Below, piece after piece: positions 59,909 to 64,000 of a DNA stretch of 64,000 nt. Position 1 is the stretch's first letter. Every line of letters starts with the position of its first letter. The notes under the pieces are model-generated. The model was not told the origin of the DNA and ran no database searches. It saw only the letters and a list, made by a program, of their open reading frames with translations. This DNA comes from Paenibacillus_AB hodogayensis (GTDB lineage: Bacteria > Bacillota > Bacilli > Paenibacillales > NBRC-103111). The DNA lies in contig NZ_BAAAYO010000014.1 in the NCBI RefSeq assembly GCF_039536325.1, positions 248,001 to 312,000 on the forward strand, given 5' to 3'. Both the position numbers and the translations under genes were made by a program.

Positions 59909-61114
59909 ATGTTAAGACGCGCCGCCGCTACTGCGCTCGTATGCTGCCTTTGTCTCGCTTTGACCGGCTGCTGGAGCCGCCGGGAGCTCAATGAGCTGGC
60001 CATAACGGTCGGACTTGGCATCGATAAAACCGGGGATTTGTACACCGTCTCGGCTCAGGTGGTCGATCCCGCCCAGGTGACCATGAGGGCATCCGGCGGC
60101 GGAATGCGCGTGCCGGTCACCGTCTATCGGGAAACGTCGACGAGCATACTCGAGGCGCTGCGCAAAATGACGACCGTCGCCCCCCGGCGCATTTATTTGT
60201 CCCATCTACGCATGGTCATTATCGGCGAAGAGCTGGCGAAGAGCGGGATCAGCGAAGCGCTCGATTTCTTGTCTCGCGGCCATGAGACGCGCACCGACTT
60301 TTTCATTGCGATCGCCAAAGAGGCCAGCGCCCTGGATATTCTGACGGTACTGACGCCGCTTGAGAAAATTCCGGCTAACAACTTGTTCAGCTCCCTGGAG
60401 ACGTCGGCCAAATTCTGGGCTCCGACTCACGGCATTTTCCTCGACGACCTGATGAACCAGCTTGCCGGGGAAGGACGAAGCCCCGCCGTCACCGGCATCG
60501 AATTGACCGGCCGCTTGGACAAAGGCCAGTTCGTATCGAATGTGGAGAGGGTCCTTCCCGAAACGGAGCTGCGCTATACCGGACTGGCCGCTTTCAAGAA
60601 GGATAAGTTGATCGGCTGGCTGACGGAAGAAGAGAGCAAGGGCTTTAACTACATCCAGGGCAATGTCAAGGAATCGGCGGGACACTTGAGCTGCCCGAAC
60701 GGCGGGCGATTGATCACGGACGTTATCCGTTCCAAAACCAAACTGAAGGGCGTGCTGACGGACGAAGGGATGCCCGCCATCGACATTTCGCTGCAGCTCG
60801 AAGGAGACATCGCCGAAGTCGCCTGCGATATCGATCTGCAAAAACCGGAGGCGATCGCCAAAGCGAACGAGCAGATCGACCGGAATATCGAACGAATTAT
60901 CAACAAGACGATAACGAAGGCGCAGAAAGGGTTTAAAACCGACTTTATCGGCTTCGGCGACACCTTCCGCAAATCGTATCCCAAGCAATGGGAGGAATGG
61001 AGCAAGAACTGGGACGAGCTGTTTTTGGATCTTCCCGTTACCGTACATGCCGATTACAAGATACGAAGAATCGGCACCATTACGAACAGCTTGACCAAAG
61101 AAGTGAAGGAGTGA
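59909..61114 (+). CDS. gerKC: Ger(x)C family germination lipoprotein
   Basis: 401 residues. The signal ends in the lipobox CLALTGCWSRRELNELAI, and GCWSRRELNE is the standard opening of GerC proteins. The rest has family segments IAVVGLGID-like ITVGLGIDKTGD, SHLRMVIIGEELAKSGI and QVDRN-like EQIDRNIERIINKTITKAQK. It sits on the outer face of the spore inner membrane as part of the GerABC receptor. It follows the A-type gene by 36 bases; AAGGGAG lies 10 bases before the ATG at 59909. Confidence 0.93.
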   Translation: MLRRAAATALVCCLCLALTGCWSRRELNELAITVGLGIDKTGDLYTVSAQVVDPAQVTMRASGGGMRVPVTVYRETSTSILEALRKMTTVAPRRIYLSHLRMVIIGEELAKSGISEALDFLSRGHETRTDFFIAIAKEASALDILTVLTPLEKIPANNLFSSLETSAKFWAPTHGIFLDDLMNQLAGEGRSPAVTGIELTGRLDKGQFVSNVERVLPETELRYTGLAAFKKDKLIGWLTEEESKGFNYIQGNVKESAGHLSCPNGGRLITDVIRSKTKLKGVLTDEGMPAIDISLQLEGDIAEVACDIDLQKPEAIAKANEQIDRNIERIINKTITKAQKGFKTDFIGFGDTFRKSYPKQWEEWSKNWDELFLDLPVTVHADYKIRRIGTITNSLTKEVKE

Positions 61115-61120
61115 CGTCCC

Positions 61121-61348
61121 ATGTGGCCCGTTGTCGGCATTCTCGTTCTGGCTATTCTGGTCTGCGCTTTCGAGGTGCCGGGTTTGCTGCGCAAACGGTT
61201 TTATAAGGATCTGGTCGTCTTCTCCTGCCTGCTCTTTGCGGGGGTGGCTCTCTGCATCGCCTATTCGCAAGATGTGAAAATTCCGAATCCGGTAGACGGC
61301 ATCAACTACCTGTTCATGCCGCTTAGCAAATGGCTGGAGAAATTGTAG
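61121..61348 (+). CDS. Small two-span membrane protein of the germination operon
   Basis: 75 residues with two membrane segments (VVGILVLAILVCAFEVP and LVVFSCLLFAGVALCIAY), an Arg/Lys-rich connection and a short conserved-looking tail (PNPVDGINYLFMPLSKWLEKL). It starts 6 bases after the GerC-type gene and overlaps the region before the GerB-type gene, so it belongs to the operon. Small D-type subunits occur in some ger operons and modulate the receptor; that role is inferred. Confidence 0.8.
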   Translation: MWPVVGILVLAILVCAFEVPGLLRKRFYKDLVVFSCLLFAGVALCIAYSQDVKIPNPVDGINYLFMPLSKWLEKL

Positions 61349-61362
61349 GGGGGACAATCGAG

Positions 61363-62523
61363 GTGGAACAAGGCAGAATCGCGGAACGGCAATTTACTAT
61401 ACTCGTCGTGATGTTCATTATCGGCAGCTCGATTCTACTCATTCCGGCGGCGATTGCCATACATGCCAAGCAGGACGCTTGGCTGTCCGCCATCATCGGC
61501 GTCGTGGAAGGGCTGGCGATTATCGGGCTGCTTCACCTGGTCGGCAAAGAGCTGCCGTCGCCCCTGCTGGTGGAATCGTTCAAGCTGCTGCTCGGTAAAT
61601 GGATCGGAACGCTGGTGTCCATCCTGTTCGTCCTGCACGCGTTTTTCCTGACCGTCTTCATGATACGCTATATCGGCGACTTCATGGCCACGCAAATTAT
61701 GCCGGAAACCCCGGTCGAAGCCATCCATATCGTCTTTATCTTGCTCGTCATTTTGGCATCCCGGTATGGTCTGGAGACGCTGGCCCGGTCAGCCGAGGTG
61801 TTCCTGCCGTGGGTGCTGCTGTTCGTTATCGTCTTGAGCCTGTTCGTGCTGCCGCAGCTGAATGGACAAAACTTGTTGCCGGTCATAAAGGATGGAATGT
61901 CTCCGGTGTTGAAAGGGACGCTTCCTCTGCTCGGCATCCCGTTTCTGGAGTTGGTATTGTTCCTGATGCTCTACCCGAATGTGGACGGAGGCAGGCGCAG
62001 AGGCCGAGCCTTTATGATCGGCGGCGCGATCGGCGGGCTGCTGATCATCGTCATCACGTTTATGACCATTGCGGTGCTTGGCCCGTATTTGACCGTGCGG
62101 AACATTTATCCGAGCTTCGCCTTGACCAAGCAGATCAATATCGGCCAGTTTTTGCAGCGGATCGAGGCGCTGCTGGCGATCACATGGTTTTTGACGATTT
62201 TCTACAAGACGACGGTATGCTTTCACGTTTCCGCGCTTGGCATCGCGCAGGTGCTAAAGCTGAAAAGCTACAAAACGGTTGTGCTGCCTCTGGGCTTTCT
62301 GATCGTCGTCTATGCCTCGATCGTCTACCCGAATATCGTCTACGGCAATCAATTCGCCGGGATGATCTGGACGCCGTACGCCTCCGTACCGGGACTCGCG
62401 CTCCCGCTGATTTTGCTCGCCGTCATCGCGCTGCGGAAAAAGGTTCGAGGACGGAGAGGCGGGAAAACCGAGAGCGGCAAAAATGCGGGCGATCAAGGGC
62501 GGGCGAACCCAAATTCGTTATAA
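61363..62523 (+). CDS. gerKB: Spore germination permease, GerB subunit type
   Basis: About 386 residues, ten spans, amino-acid-polyamine-organocation superfamily. The start EQGRIAERQFTILVVMFIIG and the block LEKVL-like AEVFLPWVLLFVIVLSLFVL are typical of GerB proteins, which bind the germinant. The GTG at 61363 was chosen because AGGGGGG lies about 10 bases upstream and the resulting N-terminus matches the family; an ATG at 61330 inside the small gene is the alternative. It is the last gene of the operon. The short Lys/Arg-rich tail is cytoplasmic. Confidence 0.92.
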   Translation: MEQGRIAERQFTILVVMFIIGSSILLIPAAIAIHAKQDAWLSAIIGVVEGLAIIGLLHLVGKELPSPLLVESFKLLLGKWIGTLVSILFVLHAFFLTVFMIRYIGDFMATQIMPETPVEAIHIVFILLVILASRYGLETLARSAEVFLPWVLLFVIVLSLFVLPQLNGQNLLPVIKDGMSPVLKGTLPLLGIPFLELVLFLMLYPNVDGGRRRGRAFMIGGAIGGLLIIVITFMTIAVLGPYLTVRNIYPSFALTKQINIGQFLQRIEALLAITWFLTIFYKTTVCFHVSALGIAQVLKLKSYKTVVLPLGFLIVVYASIVYPNIVYGNQFAGMIWTPYASVPGLALPLILLAVIALRKKVRGRRGGKTESGKNAGDQGRANPNSL

Positions 62524-62588
62524 CCAAACGTTCCATGGCATGGCCCGCCGGCTATCGGTTATGCTAGAACTACCTTAGGAAAGGAGTG

Positions 62589-62624
62589 ATGCAAAACATG
62601 AACAAAAAGGTGATTTCGGCCTAA
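62589..62624 (+). CDS. Possible 11-residue peptide after the germination operon
   Basis: A good ribosome binding site (AAAGGAGTG) overlaps or precedes two ATGs. The frame reads MQNMNKKVISA and stops; the inner start gives MNKKVISA. A strong terminator follows 13 bases later. It could be a tiny peptide gene or the stub of a lost gene. No homology can be judged at this length. Confidence 0.3.
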   Translation: MQNMNKKVISA

Positions 62625-62637
62625 GCCGAGACAGACA

Positions 62638-62663
62638 GACCCCGGCGATTTTTCGCCGGGGTC
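62638..62663. terminator. Strong hairpin terminator
   Basis: GACCCCGGCGA/TCGCCGGGGTC is a perfect 11-bp stem with a TTTT loop. T-rich sequence after it is limited (GTTTGACGTT). It ends the plus-strand unit and may also serve the minus-strand gene at 62691. Confidence 0.7.
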
Positions 62664-62690
62664 GTTTGACGTTGATTCGTCTGTCGAGGT

Positions 62691-62936
62691 TTACTCCCTC
62701 AAAGCGTCTCGCAGCCGACTCGACATGACATCGGCTTGCGCCATACGCAGCTTGCGCAGCTCCAGCTTCAGCCGCTCGATCTCGGCCTGCAGCCGTTCGG
62801 CGTTTTCCCGCCCGGCCGCTTCCCTGCGCTCCAGTCCGTCCGCCAGCCGCAGCAGTTCCCCGCGGAGCCTTTCCGTTTCCAGCTCCTGTGCAAGGCTGCG
62901 GAGCGCTTCGTAATCGGTATTGCCCGTCTCGTTCAC
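62691..62936 (-). CDS. Small coiled-coil protein of unknown function
   Basis: About 81 residues, nearly all one heptad-patterned helix (LRSLAQELETERLRGELLRL, AERLQAEIERLKLELRKLRM). It has no membrane span and no catalytic motif. The GTG at 62936 is preceded by AGGAGGG at 7 bases; a TTG six codons earlier lies before that site and is unlikely. It stands alone, about 108 bases downstream of the reductase stop on the same strand. It may dimerise or bind a partner. Confidence 0.7.
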   Translation of the reverse strand: MNETGNTDYEALRSLAQELETERLRGELLRLADGLERREAAGRENAERLQAEIERLKLELRKLRMAQADVMSSRLRDALRE

Positions 62937-63044
62937 CCGATATCCCTCCTGCAATCCGACAGACAGCGCTTCGGTTGGTCCATCCTTCCCGCTATTGTAC
63001 CATCCGCTCGTACGAATTGCATCCGGTCCGGTCCGCCGGAACGA

Positions 63045-64000
63045 TCAGAAGCCACGACCGTATTGCACAGGCACCGGGGCGCTTTCTTTGCCGGCCACCT
63101 CGCGGATCGCATGAATCGCCCAATACGGATCCCGCAGCATGCCGCGCGCCACGCCGACGAGATCGGCATCCCCGTTGGCGACCGTAGCATCGGCCAAGGC
63201 GGGGTTGTCGAGCAAGCCGACGGCGATAACCGGAACGTCCAGCGCCTCCTTGAACGCTCGGGCGTAAGGCACCTGGTAGCCGGCGTAATTGCCCGGCTTG
63301 CGCTTGCCGGCGGGGCCTTCGCCTCCGGTCGAGACGTGGAATACATCGACGCCGGCTTCCCGGTAATGGCGGGCGATCTCCAGCGAATGATCGAGGCCGT
63401 AGCCGGCGTCTATATATTCAATGGCGGACATCCGCATCAGGAGCGGCATTTCGGGCGGCATCACGCTTTTCGCCGCGCGTATAACCTCTACCCCGAATAG
63501 GGACAAGTCTTTGCCGTACTCGTCTTCTCTGCGATTGAACGAAGGAGAGTGAAATTGATGGATCAAGTAACCGTGAGCCCCGTGAAGCTCGATCGTGTCC
63601 ACGCCCGCTTCGACTGCGCGGCGGACGCCATCGCGGAATTTGCCGACCATCGCCTTCGTCTCTTCCGTCGTCAAAGCGCGCGGCGTCTTCAGACCCGATT
63701 CGGCCGGCACGACGGACGGCGCCACGGGCACCTCGGCATCCTGCGCCTTCCGGCCGGCATGGGCGATCTGAATGCCCACCTTGGCGCCGTGCGCCTGTAC
63801 AGCGCTGACGACCCGGGCAAATGCCGGAACATGGTCATCCGACCAGATGCCGAGATCGTAATCGGATATGCGGCCGTCCGGCTCGATGTCGGTCATCTCG
63901 ATGATGACAAGTCCGCTGCCTCCGACCGCTCGGGACGCATAATGCACCAGATGCCAGTCGGTCGGTTTGCCGTCCTTCGCCACGACCGAGTATTGGCACA
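63045..64000 (-). CDS. namA: Old Yellow Enzyme-type NADPH dehydrogenase (YqjM/NamA-like), N-terminus cut by window edge
   Basis: The visible ~318 residues cover nearly all of a YqjM-class enzyme; about 24 N-terminal residues lie beyond the right edge. Seen: CQYSVVAKDGKPTDWHLVHY (with the YqjM Cys that tunes the flavin, as in MCMYS), GIQIAHAGRKAQDAEVPVAP, IELHGAHGYLIHQFHSPSFN (His pair that binds the substrate) and the C-terminal APVPVQYGRGF. FMN-dependent, it reduces activated C=C bonds such as those of enones and quinones and is usually part of the oxidative or xenobiotic stress response. No partner gene is visible on the left. Confidence 0.92.
   Translation of the reverse strand, partial: CQYSVVAKDGKPTDWHLVHYASRAVGGSGLVIIEMTDIEPDGRISDYDLGIWSDDHVPAFARVVSAVQAHGAKVGIQIAHAGRKAQDAEVPVAPSVVPAESGLKTPRALTTEETKAMVGKFRDGVRRAVEAGVDTIELHGAHGYLIHQFHSPSFNRREDEYGKDLSLFGVEVIRAAKSVMPPEMPLLMRMSAIEYIDAGYGLDHSLEIARHYREAGVDVFHVSTGGEGPAGKRKPGNYAGYQVPYARAFKEALDVPVIAVGLLDNPALADATVANGDADLVGVARGMLRDPYWAIHAIREVAGKESAPVPVQYGRGF

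Overview
The window reads as a chromosomal stretch of a spore-forming, moderately high-GC Firmicute, most likely Paenibacillus or a close relative. The grounds are a GerA/GerC/GerB germination operon, a SinR/SinI pair, a three-domain SLH surface protein, Bacillus-type Des desaturase, an AraC regulator fused to a siderophore-binding domain as in B. subtilis Btr, and AGGAGG-type ribosome binding sites. I see no rRNA, tRNA, CRISPR array, transposase or prophage. Both edges cut a gene: a sugar-binding lipoprotein on the left and an Old Yellow Enzyme reductase on the right.

Region 1 (1-9.5 kb) is a sugar-uptake and glycoside locus: a GH31 glycosidase, a second GH31-like protein fused to an AraC DNA-binding domain that lacks both catalytic aspartates, an AraC regulator, two ABC solute-binding lipoproteins (one partial, one frameshifted) and an FAD oxidoreductase. 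Region 2 (9.8-28 kb) is mixed housekeeping: a eukaryotic-type HisA, TrhO, a spermidine-synthase-like protein, a 20-codon relic of nnrE, a large RCC1/Ig/SLH surface protein, two 74-bp palindromic elements, a MerR regulator with its operator, an ArsR-type HTH fused to a GyrB-type ATPase domain with degenerate active site, PAP2, desaturase, DinB, Nudix, a PLP enzyme and a second FAD oxidoreductase.

Region 3 (27.7-40.8 kb) looks like an exopolysaccharide locus. It holds glmS, a HEAT-repeat membrane protein, a processive GT2 synthase, an atypical receiver protein, a WbpA-type UDP-sugar dehydrogenase, a membrane-anchored glycosidase and a GH18 protein, all on the minus strand and closely packed. 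sinR and sinI follow, in the reverse of the B. subtilis order. A SinR-like palindrome sits just downstream of the glmS promoter, so the linked SinR probably controls polymer synthesis. Two secreted proteins lie immediately upstream, one with a similar palindrome in its leader.

Region 4 (41.2-49.3 kb) is a five-gene, tightly overlapping operon: SWIM zinc finger, HEAT repeat, MoxR AAA+ ATPase, DUF5682-like protein and VWA protein. Its function is unknown. Region 5 (49.6-54.6 kb) is a siderophore importer (two FecCD permeases and a binding lipoprotein, with no ATPase) divergent from a Btr-type regulator, with a Fur-like box on each side. Region 6 (54.6-56.3 kb) is NadR-PnuC NAD salvage with a palindromic operator. 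Region 7 (56.5-58.2 kb) is rtcB preceded by a short Arg-rich reading frame and an intrinsic terminator, an arrangement typical of attenuation. Region 8 (58.3-64 kb) is the germination operon, a small coiled-coil gene and the partial reductase.
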